A stretch of DNA of 64,000 nt. Origin: Ctena decussata. Its lineage: Eukaryota; Mollusca; Bivalvia; Lucinida; Lucinidae. A program made the position numbers and the translations under genes. Below the pieces are notes generated by a model, which saw nothing but the letters and a program-made list of their open reading frames with translations, made no database searches and was not told where the DNA came from. Below are positions 11,022-23,300 of this stretch, in pieces. The DNA lies in assembly GCA_963989385.1 (NCBI GenBank), contig OZ022501.1:24498602-24562601 (forward strand), in the 5' to 3' direction. Numbering within the stretch: position 1 is the first letter of the stretch; each line of letters begins with the position of its first letter.

Positions 11022-11476
11022 AAGAAATAGTTAATCAGGTGCGCATAGTATGCCTGTTAGATCGACAAAAGGAACTTGTATGCCCCAGTGTTGGCTCGAC
11101 AGAGAGAACTTTTTTAGTCTTAGGGCTACCGGACCCTGCTTCAGACCCCTCGACTCTGCTATTTTTATCAATAAAAGAATAAAGTAAAAATTATAACACC
11201 GACCCTACCATTTTCAATTTCCGATCCTACCCAGTTTCGTCTTGGCATTTTCCATTGTAATTTCGGGTTTTCACTACCTTTTTGTAGTTTTTGGCATTTA
11301 ATGCCTTCCAAAATACAGATTTGTCTTTTTCGAGCATCTAAGATGATTATCATAAACAGTGCAGTACAATTTAATGAACAAAGTACATGTACAAAAAAAA
11401 ACAAAAAACATAAAAAATACAGGCCCGACCCTATTTTTTTCGGGAAAAAAAAACAAGTTTTCCTACCTACCGACCA

Positions 11477-11722
11477 GGGCCCGGTTGTTCAAAACTAACG
11501 ACATCGTTAGTTGACGAGATTTTAAAATTTCAAAGGTAAATATCTTAAATGCACCATTATTTTTTGTTGAAAAAGAGTGAGAAGCTTTTGCACTGCAAAA
11601 GCTTCTTATATTTTTCAACAAAAATATCAGTGTATTTGGCTATAAAGTTGTAAAACACTTAACGAGTTGACCTCTTTTAAAACGAACTCGTTAGGCTAAC
11701 GATGCTTTGAACAACTGGGCCC
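11477..11722. mobile_element. Family-C MITE
   Basis: Ends GGGCCCGGTTGTTCAAAACT and its inverse (TTTGAACAACTGGGCCC). Inner mirrored AACTAACGACATCGTTAG and a GCTTTTGCACTGCAAAAGC hairpin. Confidence 0.8.
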
Positions 11723-12224
11723 AGATTTTTTTTCAGCGTGTTAGTAGAAACACAGCAATTTTTTGCGTTTTGCGGCGTCTGATCTGGGTCTGCACTGTTT
11801 GCCTATGTCCCTTTTTGGAACGCTAGGCAGAAATGGGTTAAAAAGCTGCAGCTTAGATATTATGAACATTCAGTTTATCAAAAATGATACAAATAAGAAT
11901 CAGACTTACCAATTAACTGATTGAAAGCCTTAAAATTTAGACAGAACACAGTTTTAATATACCAAGGACAAGAAGTCAGTACATCTTCACTACATGCATA
12001 TCACTCCTTATTTCTATGTGGATCTTCGCACATGTGCAACATGAATAACTCAGTTAGTGCTAATGACCCAAATCTGACTCCCATATGGGAGTTGGCCATG
12101 AATTACATCATACAGTGCCTGGACTATGAACCCCTGGAGATTTTTTTGTCTGATCAAACGCAAACGATGCATACAAAATTGAAAACACTTTCTGCTCTCC
12201 AGTTAGTATAAAAATACAATAATA
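11723..12224. other. Intergenic stretch with a dispersed hairpin fragment
   Basis: 11765-11850 matches a hairpin family seen complete at 15340-15435 (TGCGGCGTCTGATCTGG, CTGCACTGTT, ATGGGTTAAA) and in part at 20115-20205. A 96-codon ORF at 11921-12211 has no recognisable domain and is not called. Confidence 0.4.
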
Positions 12225-12463
12225 ATGAGCCCTGACGCGAGAAAACCAACAAACAGGTTGTGCACCCAGCGCATACTCAGATCAGCCTGGGTAGCCACTA
12301 AATCTTGTTAGATTCTTCGTCAAGCGCTTCAAGGGTAGCTAAGGGTCTCAGTTACCTTCATGCGGACAGCGAAGACTCTGATCAGACTGGGCGGATGCCC
12401 ATTCTGATCTCAGTCTGCGCTGGGCGCACAACCACACTGTTGGTTTTGCCGCGTCGCGGCTCA
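12225..12463. mobile_element. Family-A MITE
   Basis: About 239 bp, TGAGCCCTGACGCGAGAAAA to GTCGCGGCTCA. Followed by poly-C and poly-A runs (12479-12505, 12595-12607). Confidence 0.8.
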
Positions 12464-12649
12464 ATTAACAGATAACACCCCCCCCCCCCCCCCCCAAAAA
12501 AAAAAAACAAGCAAATAAATAAATAAAAAGAACTAAAAAAGTAAAGTTACTAAGTATGGTAAAAATATTTATTACATTGAAAATTAGGTATTTAAAAAAA
12601 AAAAAAACGTTACAGGTGTTCGTAATTTAGACATACAAATGATTTTTTT

Positions 12650-12890
12650 CGAGGCGCAGCTTCGTATAATTTCGATATTGTTCCACATTTCACAAGATTC
12701 CATTGGTCAAATAACGCGTATGTCAAAATTTATCCAATAATATCAAAGGTCAATGAATATTTAATCTTCGTTTCTTCTCGTCGTACTGCACTGTGAATAC
12801 AAGCACTAAGTCTTATATTTTACAATAGAAATGTTATCGAAAAAAGACGCAGATATACAAAACTTCCTTTTTTTCGTCGTAGATCTACTT
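12650..12890 (+). repeat. Dispersed repeat R, copy 1
   Basis: Matches 23870-24140 over about 240 bp (ATTGGTCAAATAACGCG, AATGAATATTTAATCTTCG, TTTACAATRGAAAT, ATCGAAAA-GACGCAGAT). No coding capacity. 12900-13440 holds nothing assigned. Confidence 0.65.
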
Positions 12891-13461
12891 TCGATTTCTA
12901 CTTTCAGTTTAATACACACAAACAAACAAACAGTGCAACATGTTGATTACTATTTTGAAATCATGTCAATTTCAAGATTGACAGCTGTCTATTTTGGAAT
13001 TCCAAATTGGACGGCTCAATTTTGAGATAGGTCGTGTCAAAATTACGGTTGTGGGTGCCTACCGACATAGCTTACTTATTCATGAAAGTTATTGTCAAAT
13101 CTTCAACTAGAGACATACATGTATAACAAAACACACTTCCATTTCATCTGCGCCGATTTTTCTTGTTTTGATGTGTATTAAATTTGGGCGCATTGCAGAT
13201 ACAGCTTTAAGCTCGAAGTCAAATAGTCACATGTGAGCTGGACTAAAAATTTCTAAGTTAGAAACAGAGTACAAAAATACATGTACCGTAATTACATTCC
13301 TAAATTGTAAGTGCGACAAGGGTATTTTTGTTTCTCATGCTAGTTATGACCTTTTGGCGAAAGAAAAATATATTTCGTGTCGAAAATAAACCGTTTTACC
13401 AAGGCGTTGCATGCCAGTTAATCCGAAGTTTTAATCGTTTTCATCATGGAAATGAGTGGGC

Positions 13462-13832
13462 TCAGCGCCACGACTAAAAGCAAAATCAGCGCCACGACTA
13501 AAAGCAAAAAAATCAGCGCCACGACTAAAAGCAATTAAATCAGCGCCACGACTAAAAACAAAAAATCAGCGCCACGACTAAAAGCAAAAAAATCAGCGCC
13601 ACGACTAAAAGCAAAAAAATCAGCGCCACGACTAAAAGCAATTAAATCAGCGCCACGACTAAAAACAAAAAATCAGCGCCACGACTAAAAGCAAAAAAAT
13701 CAGCGCCACGACTAAAAGCAAAAAAATCAGCGCCACGACTAAAAGCAATTAAATCAGCGCCACGACTAAAAACAAAAAATCAGCGCCACGACTAAAAGCA
13801 AAAAAATCAGCGCCACGACTAAAAGCAAAAAA
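13462..13832 (+). repeat. 27-bp minisatellite with 107-bp higher-order repeat
   Basis: About fourteen units of (CAGCGCCACGACTAAAAGCA + A-rich linker). Linker types cycle strictly: AAAAAA, AAAAAA, ATTAAA, then AACAAAAAA. The GCAATTAAAT variant falls at 13531, 13638 and 13745, i.e. exactly 107 bp apart. No spacer diversity, so not a CRISPR array. Confidence 0.9.
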
Positions 13833-14353
13833 AATGCGAACAAGAAGAGCATCCGCGCGCAGTCTTATCAGTCTCTGTTCTCTATGTAGATGCCTTGCCA
13901 TATATAATCGATCCCGGAAACAGAGAGAACTCTTACCAGCCTGTGCAGATGCGCTGAGCTGGTCTGAGTCTTCACTGTTCTCACGATATGATGTGTTAGG
14001 AATGTTATATGTATAACCGGTGTTTCAGCTTGTTGTGAACTCTGAGTGCAAACACAAGATGATTGATGAAATTAATCGTTTGACCACAAGTTATGTGAGG
14101 GATGTCCAACAAATTAGGTTATTACTTATTTGATTAGAATATAGTTTCCTTGTCTATGTGAAGGGCAAACATACTGCAGCAGTGGAATGCCCGATTTAAA
14201 AGTTAAAATCTAAAGAAAATCACCGAACGCCCCCCCCCACACACCCCCCCCCCCCGCCCTCTCTCACCTTCCTTCACGTCCCCTCTCTTAGACACACACA
14301 CACCAACCCATAACTGACATCCATCCACACATCTAGACATTATCGAAACCATA

Positions 14354-14450
14354 CCCAGCAGGCACATGACGTCGTATTGACTTCGATGCGATGTGATGAC
14401 GTCGCATCGACGTCAGTACGACGTCATTTTTACGTTGTGTGCCCGCTGGG
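14354..14450. mobile_element. Family-D MITE
   Basis: 97 bp; CCCAGCAGGCACATGACGTC to GTTGTGTGCCCGCTGGG, with centre GATGACGTCGCATCGACGTC. A C-rich/CA-rich tract lies just before it (14228-14310). Confidence 0.8.
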
Positions 14451-14654
14451 TAGACTCCCAGTTCTCATATTTACCGACGTTCCTTATCCATCAAATATTA
14501 CTGATAACTTTGACCTTAATGAGATTTTATTGCTTTTGATTTTCTGGTTATGCGGTCGGGCACAAAGACAACCACCTATACAGCAAAGGGGAAAAATCGA
14601 GTTTGCGGACATACTGCGCACTGCCATCCTGCAGAACCCGCTATGCAGGTATCC

Positions 14655-14887
14655 TGGGCACAGTTGTTCAAAACTAACGACGTCGTTAGTTAACGACACA
14701 TTAAATTTTCAAACGCATATAGGCAAAAACGCTACCATTTTTGCCGGCAAAATGTGAGGAGCTTTTGCACTCCCAATTTTTCAGCAAAAAAAATCGTACC
14801 TCAATTGATTTTGTGAGTACTGTAAGACTAAACGAATGCTCGACTAACGACCTTGTTAAGCTAACGATGCTTTGAACAACTGGGCCC
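14655..14887. mobile_element. Family-C MITE
   Basis: Second copy of the family at 11477: TGGGCACAGTTGTTCAAAAC to TTTGAACAACTGGGCCC, with AACTAACGACGTCGTTAG and GAGCTTTTGCACTC. Confidence 0.8.
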
Positions 14888-17155
14888 TGGTAAATACGCC
14901 ACTTATTAAAACACTGTCAACGTTTAATTTTTTTCTCCTCCTTCTTCTTTTCTTTCTATTTTTTACACATTAGTACACGCAAACGTCCTTGAGCCACAAC
15001 CAAGTAAGTACATTTTTTACTTGACTGAATGAGAAAACACCAACCGTATACTGAACAGCTTAAAGAACGCTTCTGCCTTTATTTCTCATTTCTTATATGT
15101 TTAATATTTTATTTTATTTTTCAGGTTATTTATTTATCTATTTTCCTGCATAATTAACTAATTTATTTATTCATTTATTTATATTATTTTAAACACTCAG
15201 CAATTTTCAGGGGCGGTGGAAGGATGGGGGTGGGGATGGGGTGGGGGAGGGGGCGAGGAGGAGGGGGTTGTGGCGGGGGCAAAGTCGTTTATTATTTTAT
15301 TTATAGATAAAAACCATTTGTCTTACGCAAATAGTGTAGACCCTGATCAGACGCCGCGTTTATGCGGCGTCTGATCTGGATCTGCACTGTTGGGTAATGT
15401 CCCTGTTATGGGACACTAAGCACTCATGGGTTAAAGCTTCTTGTCAACACTCAACAGGGGGCAAGCTTCTCAAAGGTGCATAACTTTACTTTTGATGAAT
15501 TATAAACCGTGGGGAGCATTTCTTTCTTTGTTGAGTATACGTATATCTCCTACTACTTTTAAGCCAAGTGTAGGTGCGCATGGGTGAATTATTAATTTCT
15601 CATTTACAGGTATCATAGACCGTAAAATAAATTCCATGTGAGCCTAAATTGAAGAATATTCTACGCTTGGTTGATACTGAAATTGAACTTTACGTGATTT
15701 TATATCGCTTACACAACATTTTTGATAGATTATTCAAGCTTAAGGATATACGCCAAGACGACCGTGTCAGCAAAATTCAATGTGGTATGTATACTTTTTA
15801 ACTATTTATTTACATTTTATTTATCCTGTCTATGATGTTTTACTTTAACAAGACAACATGCGTGGGAATGAATTAAGACACATGTAATTTAATTCGTATT
15901 TAATGTCATTTACGCTGTTAATATGGGCGGTGGCTGATAATGATACGCCCAATTAAAACAACGGCATATCAACGCCGATCATCAACGTTGATATGGCGTC
16001 GTTGTATCCGTAGTTGCGTGAAAAGGAACCATAAGCCGTGTGCGCATAGTATGCATATGCTGGAATGAATATTCATCTTTTAGTATTTTAGACGCACAAG
16101 AATTCATAGGCGAATTAGGCATTTTCTAAGTAGGGAGACAGTACGAACTGCATGATATGATGATTTGCATCTTTTTTCTGTTTGAATATGTCGTGAGGCT
16201 CATTTTCACGCGACTTCACTTGATTTTTATTGCATATCGGTATTTTCCATATCTCCTTTAATTGTTTGATGTATATTCAGTATTGTGTTATTTTTACTAT
16301 TTGTTTAAAGATTTACTGTAAGCTTAACCAGCGAGAGATCTTTAAAATATTTACAAATGTTCGGCCATCATATACACTTTGCAGGACATTTAAGCGTAAT
16401 CCTATCGCTTTCCATATATAACAAGTTACTTCTGACTTTTTTTGAAAGAACATAGATTTACATGTAATGCATTCGATCATCGGCGTCAAAGAGTAAGTAT
16501 TGTATTGAACTGATTGTCCGTAGAAAACAAAGAAAGCACAGACGTAGGACAAGGCCTAAAGGCCTCAACATTTTGACCAAAAACGTTCCGTTTAAGTTCA
16601 TAAAAGCAATAATTTTGTATTTACTGAATACTTCTATAGAATGAAAGAAAGAAATAAAAAAGATACAGACACCATGGTCACAAAGAAAAGCCTTTTTCTC
16701 CAAAAGGTGCAATTTTCCGATCCTAACCTTTTAAAACTCAGTTTTTTTTTTGTTCCTGTTTGTAGTAACCCGGGTAGTTTCATATAGAGGTCTGATGGAG
16801 GATTTACATTAAGATAACATGCTGTCTAATTAACTTTATTATAACGATTTAAAGTTTACAAAAGTCACTTCATGTTCATAGTATTATAAAATGCACAGTA
16901 AGAATTCTTTCCTCGTGACGCGGCATACACAATGGATCCATGCTGTTATTATTATTATTATTATTATTACTGATTCAACCGTGTGTGCCTGCTGGGGTGA
17001 CTGCTTCTCTATTCTTTGCTTCTAGAGGATCAAATTCTATCCCTTAAGACTTGGCCACCTTGTAAAAGGGAAGTTAAGATAAAAAAAATGGCATAGTTGC
17101 TTCCTCTGAAAGTTGCTCACTTGCCATAATTTTTTCGATATTCATTCTATTGCAG
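14888..17155. other. Upstream region of kinase gene 2
   Basis: Contains a G-rich tract (15209-15285, several GGGG runs), the 15340-15435 hairpin repeat, a GTTGATATGGCGTCGTTGT palindrome (about 15955-16010) and an ATT microsatellite (16945-16968). The promoter and any 5'-UTR exon of kinase gene 2 should lie here, but no TATA or initiator can be assigned with confidence. Confidence 0.35.
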
Positions 17156-17204
17156 GCAAGAAGGGGAAAACTTTATGTCACACGAACCATTATAGAGATT
17201 AAAG

Positions 17205-17340
17205 ATGGAGGGCACTGACGTAGATCAAACTGGATATATTCTGCAAGACAGTTTAAATATTGGCAAGGTTGCGTATGATGTCCGTCTGTCCGAGTCAAGC
17301 TTGACATGGGTGAAAAAGGAGGACACAGCGGATAAAAAAG
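17205..17340 (+). CDS. CERK-like: CERK-like gene 2, exon 1
   Basis: ATG 17205 is preceded by an in-frame TAG 12 nt upstream and is the only start that gives the paralogue-like IGKVAYDV segment. The donor is AAG|GTAATA, phase 1. A possible 5'-UTR acceptor (ATTGCAG) lies at 17150-17156, so a further non-coding first exon upstream is likely. A family-A MITE begins only about 13 nt after the donor. Confidence 0.88.
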
Positions 17341-20300
17341 GTAATAATAAAAACCGCGACACGACAAAACCAACAAAGCAGCATGTGCGCCCAGCGAAGA
17401 CTAAGATCAGCCTGAGCATCTGCCCAGTCTGATCTGAGTTGGAGGTAGCTTAGACTCTTAGCTACCCTTCTAGCGCAAGCGAAGACTCTGATCAGACTGG
17501 GCCGATGCCCAGGCTGATCTGAATCTTCGCTTGGCGCACATGCCACTTTTTGTGGTTTTGTCGTGTCGAGGCTCATTTGCATATGCACTGTAAGACTGAG
17601 AGCGGATCCTAAAACTGCCTCTACTTTTGGGTGGCCTGGTAAACTTCATTGTTTTATATATTTTCGCCATTTAATAAAGAGGAACTTATGTGACATACAG
17701 ACTCCTTTCCTGGACAACCGGAAGCCCGCCTCAGAATGTGGTCTTCTTGTAAAGGAAAGAAGTCTGCTCCCCTCAGGGAGCATTGGGCACACTTTTAGTA
17801 AGTTTTTAGGAGCCCCGGTAGCGCAGTGGGTTCAACGCTGGCCTGCTGATCTAGCGGTCATGAGTTCGAGCCCCACCTGAGGCGGGAATCTTTTTAATTG
17901 TAAACGGGGTTCCATTACACACAGCCTTTCACTATCACCCACACATTGTCCTGATATGACTGAAATACTGTTAAAAATTCGTTAAATCGCAAGCCATCAT
18001 TTAGTAAGTTTTTGCTCTACTTCATATTACTGACAACTTCGAGATTCGGTTAAATGACTTCCTTTTTATGCAATAGTGAATATCTAAGTAAAAGTGTTTT
18101 ATAAATCGTGCGTAAAAATATATTCATTTTATATAAAATCGCAAGGCGTGCTTTTGCTTTCAATGCACACTTGAAGGTTACAAGGTTACACAGCTTTCCA
18201 CAAAACAAAATTGCCCTGTAATACCTGTAACTGTAGTTATTCTAGAATATTATCAAGTTGATTATATTACAAACCGTGCAGACCCTGATTAGACTCTGAT
18301 CTTGATCCTGAAGTTAAGGCGTATGAATACTTTTCTCTGGTCCGCGGAAGTCCCGAATTTAAGGTTCATGGTTACATCGCCATGTTTTTCTGCCATTTTT
18401 ACAACTTTAATTCGTGCTCCTGTTTGCTTCCCTGGAGGACCCCAGCGGGCACATGGCGTTGAAATGACGTCGTACTGACGTCGATGCGACGTCTTTACGT
18501 CGCATCGACGCCAGTACGACGTCATTTCAACGTCAAGTGCCTTCTGGGACGAAACCCTTCCAAAAGGGGCCTGTTCTTAAAGGGACACTTTCTCCTTCAG
18601 ATGAAAATTCTTTCCTGCAAGAGTTGATCCTCAGTGTGAAAGGGGGGATTTAAGTTACAAGACTTGCTTCTCCTGAAAGAGTGTACCTATTCACTTTCAC
18701 ATATACTGGCAAATTTTGGGGTGGGGGTGGGGAGGGGCCAAAGACAAACATGCCAAATGGGGAATATGTACTTACTACGAGGATTTATATCTTTCTTTTC
18801 CTCTTTAATCTCTTAATGGGTCCGGAAGAATTAGTTTAAAACAACAGTGTACATGGTACACTCAGATCTGAAGAGTAGTTTAAAAAAAAGATTCAATAAC
18901 AGACTAACAGACATCGTTTTTAAATTCAGAAGAATTGACGACACAGTTCAGCACCAAAATATGTCTATGAATCTCAAAAGTTTTGAAAGCGGCCAAACGG
19001 AAATTACGGTTTGTCCAGTTTCAGGAGAATTCCTTAGCATTTTTGTTTAATTCTCTGATTTTACGAAATACATTCCTTCTCCTTCAGTGACTGTGCCCAT
19101 TGACGAGATAGTTGACGTCACAAAAATAACAGGGAGAAAAGATGACGGTGGGTTCGAGGTTGTTGGGTTTACCATCAGTTACATCCAGCATCAGAAGAAC
19201 TTTATACTCCGAACCGCCCTGACCCAGTTCCTGGGGAGTCCGGAGCAGGGAGAGGACTGGAGTACAAAGATACAGGAGGCTTTAGACCAGGGTATAATTC
19301 CTTAGAACGGACCTCTGGCAAAATTTTAAAATAAATTCGCTTACCTTTTGAAAACTAATTGTATAACCATCTTTGGAACTCAGCTCAAAGTGTTCTGTAA
19401 TAATACGTAGTTTAATGCATTTAATCAATATGATCAATATGTTCTTGTCCATGATCTAAGTTTTTTTTATTATCTTTTGGTTTAAACAATATTTTAGATA
19501 CAGTCAAACACACATACAAAAATTTCCATGGAGGATCTGAATGAAAACATCAAGCTTATAGTATTAACATTTAATTTATTTCCTCAGTCTGACAGTTACC
19601 CACTAGGTAAACAACGTTGAATCAACATTGAATCAACGCTGATTCAAATATGCCTCTACAACCCGCAGTTCGAATCACGTTTTGAATCCCAGCCACACTG
19701 TTTTTGAGAGTATTTTAGCACCAAATCCGCTTTCCTAGTAAGTACCCAAATGTAATGAATAAATTACATGTATGGTATCAAGAGTCAAAAATAAATTATG
19801 CATAAGCATTTCCTCTAAACTCATTATGCAAAAACATTAGTTCAAATTTAACGCTTGTTGATACAGTTACACTCCTTCCAGCTATCAGCTCGCGTCCCAT
19901 TGGGTACACAATGTTGAGTCAACATTGATTCAACCTTGATTCAACGTCATGACGTTGAAACAATGTTGATTCAATGTTGTGTGCCTGCTCGCATCACAAC
20001 AACGGTAAGCCCACTGCAGCCCGCCGCAGCACGGCTGCGGTCTTAAAACTTTGATACCCGGTAATAGAATATGAATAAAAATGTTTCTTAGCACATTATT
20101 CCAAGCAGTATATCCCAGCGGGCCCACTGCAGCGTCTGAGCTGGGTCTGCGCTGTTTTGCGTATGTCCCCAAAATGGATTTCCAGTATGAAAAGCCAAAA
20201 GGGTTAAAAGCGTTTTTTTTTTTCGGCAGTTGAGTACAGACCACGGAAGATGTTGGTACTGGTTCATCCCCTCAGTGGCAACAGAAGTGGAAGCGGGCTT

Positions 20301-23300
20301 TACAACGAAACCGCTGCAGCAGTCTTCAAACAGGCTGGCATTGAAACAGATGTGATAAGTAAGCTACACTGTTAAAAAATCCGTAGATTTTACAGTAACT
20401 AGAAAAGAGCCCGCGCAAGCGCGGAAATATTTCATGATGGTCAAGTTTATATAAAAATGAGTTTTAATTTTTCAATGTAAATGGCCTTATGCCCAGGTGA
20501 AGATATGACCTTTACCATGAATACTCACTAAAGCTTCATTTACCTAATTAGTTGTCTGCATCTACAAACTTTCAGGTAGCAGACTGCATTGTTTCTAAAA
20601 AAAAATCAACTTTTTTCACTTTTTCCTATAGAAAAACCTAAGTGACTCAAAAGTTGACCTTGCCGCAAACAGATCAACGTCATCCCAGGGTCATCATTTA
20701 TATAAATTTTGTTGAGCTTTTAGTCCTTGATGCGACATGCTAAGTTTCAAGATCATAGGATTTGTGGTTCTGGGGGAGAATTGGTTGATTTGATGCTTAA
20801 CGTCCACGGTAAACAGCTAAGGTCATGTCGGGACGGTCAGTTAACCTAACCACACTGTTCCTGGGCAGGCTTAGACCTCTTAAGCGGTTAACCAGTACTA
20901 AGTGCACATACTTTCGCCAGTAACTGACAACTGCCCTTCTTGAATCAGCGGAAGGAGAAACGAAAGTATGTGGCCAGACCGGGTTTCGAACCCAGGACCT
21001 CTGACTTATGTCAGGTGCCCTACCGATTGCGCTACGCGGCCCGGCGTGGTTCTGGGGGAGAAGATTTTTGAAATTTTTTACCATAATAAATGTTTGCCAT
21101 CTTGGTTATGTGACCTGTCCTGGGTATTTTTTTTCCTGAAAAAATTGGGCCCTGGAATGTTTTGGGGAAAAATATTCAAGCCCTCTGAAGACTAAAGGCT
21201 GAATCATTGAAATTGATTTGTCTGCCTCGCTGGAAAAAAATGGCCTTTCTTACCTGGCGCATGTGTGTTAACCTTAGACATCTTTTATTTTTGTCTTTTC
21301 GAAAGTTCAGTTCAGTTTAAATTATCCAAACGGCGTTACCCAAGTGGCTCAGCGGTACGTAACCATAGCCGCACACACTTGGCGCCGTGTGTCCGTCCAA
21401 CTTTTCGAAAGACCATATGCGTTGAGCTTTATTGTTCAATGGGCGAGTTCGATTGGCTACTCGTATTGACTATCGTTCTGGAAGAAAATGGGTCGTTTCG
21501 AGCCAGGGCCGTCGGGATTATGACCATTTAGTTCTTCATCCGTTTAGACATATGAGCAAAAATACAAAAATAAATCGTTCATGGGTCGGATTTTTGCATT
21601 AGAACCTGCTAAATTTGGACTTGCTAAGCAGCGCGCCGATATAACGACGCAGAACCGAAACGACCGGATTAATTCGGGTCCTACTAAAGACAGAAAAGGA
21701 CTTTTGCCACTGAAAAGGACCGAAAAGGACTTTTTAAATGCCATTTTATGCTATAAAAACGTTTGAAATCTATAAAGGGTAAAATATTTTATTTCTGGAC
21801 ATAATTTTCTAGAACATTAAGTGAAAAATGCCCTTTTCGGTGCCCGAAATTCGGCATTTGCGATGTCCTTTTCGGTACATGGCGTCTCTTCACTGACCAG
21901 AAGTGGAGTATTTTTCGGTGCTGTTTTTTTTTTTTTTTTGTTGTAAAATTTTAGGATGAAGATACTACAATTCACAAACTTATTATTCAAGCGCTGATTA
22001 CTATCATGATGATATTCAAATTTCTAAAACATATGTTTTATATGACATTTAACGGCAAATAAAAGTCCTTTTCGGTGCCCGAAAGTTCTTTTCGGTGGGG
22101 TAAGTCCTTTTCTGTTTTTAGTAGGACCGCGTGTATTCGAGTACACGATAATTTCACTCGAACGCACCCATTGTTGACAAAAAAAAAAAAAAATCGACCA
22201 ATAGTCGAAGTTTCTAGAAAAATACTTGGGAGAATTTAAAATGAAAGACGAATTTAATTCCCAAATTCTTTAAATCTACGTGAAACTAAAACACACGCTA
22301 ACCGAAATTATCAATGATAGCAATATGCGAAAGAACCAGTATAGAAATTACGCTTGAAAATGCCACCAATTTTGCAGTTTATGCGTTACTTCGTTTATTT
22401 AGTATTATAGATACCTGGCACGACCAGCTGCTGTCAGAGAGTGGTTTTTCCCCCTTTCCCCCCGGAAAAATGGCTATAGGAAGGACGGCTATATAGTGGA
22501 TTGTCCGGACCTCATAGAGCCACTTTTCCCCCATAGTCCTTTTCCCCCACCGGGAAATTAGCTATTAATGAATTTGGTATGGCTATTGGTACTTTGCGGA
22601 ACGGAACGAAACGGAACGGAATGAAACTGATACATTTTACGGAATTAATCGCGATTGAAATGTATAGGTAATTCAAGGGAGGTAATAAACGTGATTAATT
22701 CCAAAAAAATCAATATGCAAATTTAGCAAACATATTTTTATAATAATCAATAATTACTAATTTAAGGAATGACAGGGATGTATGGACGGACGCTCGGCGC
22801 CCCGTTACTGCGGCTATGGATACGTTCCGCTGAGGTGCGGGGGTAACGTCGATATGAGAATTGAAATATGATGATGGTGTGATTTTCATCGCAGATACTT
22901 ATATTCGTATACATACGCATGCAAGCTACAGGAAGATGTACGAACGGGTGCTTTGTCTAGTCATGCTTGATTTAGTAGGGAGTTCATTACATTGAAAATC
23001 ATAATCGGACGTGTGTCCCAATGGGAGTCGAGCCCACGACTCGTGCATGAAAGGCGGACACTAATCCAGGCACTCCGCTGCGCGCACGCACAGATGAACG
23101 CTTGAACAAACAAAAAATTATACAAATTTATGCACACAACCACGTACACTCATATCCGTTTTTGGCTAACATGAAAAAGCAAAATGCCTACCTGTTTTCC
23201 CCAAAACAAAAATAAGACAGCCTGATGGACACATGCATGCGGTTTTAGCATCAGTTTCTGTTATCCATCGATTTTTAACAGAAATACATGTATACTCATA

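Noticed and set aside
11921..12211. 96-codon ORF
   Set aside because: No recognisable domain and no flanking splice sites linked to other coding sequence.
13462..13832. Possible CRISPR-like array of regular repeats
   Set aside because: Linkers are A-rich and recur identically every 107 bp, so there are no unique spacers; the context is eukaryotic.
17808..17885. Possible tRNA gene (A and B boxes)
   Set aside because: Poor acceptor-stem pairing, attached SINE body and target duplication show it is a SINE head. The same applies at 20970-21045, 35275-35345 and 22980-23090.
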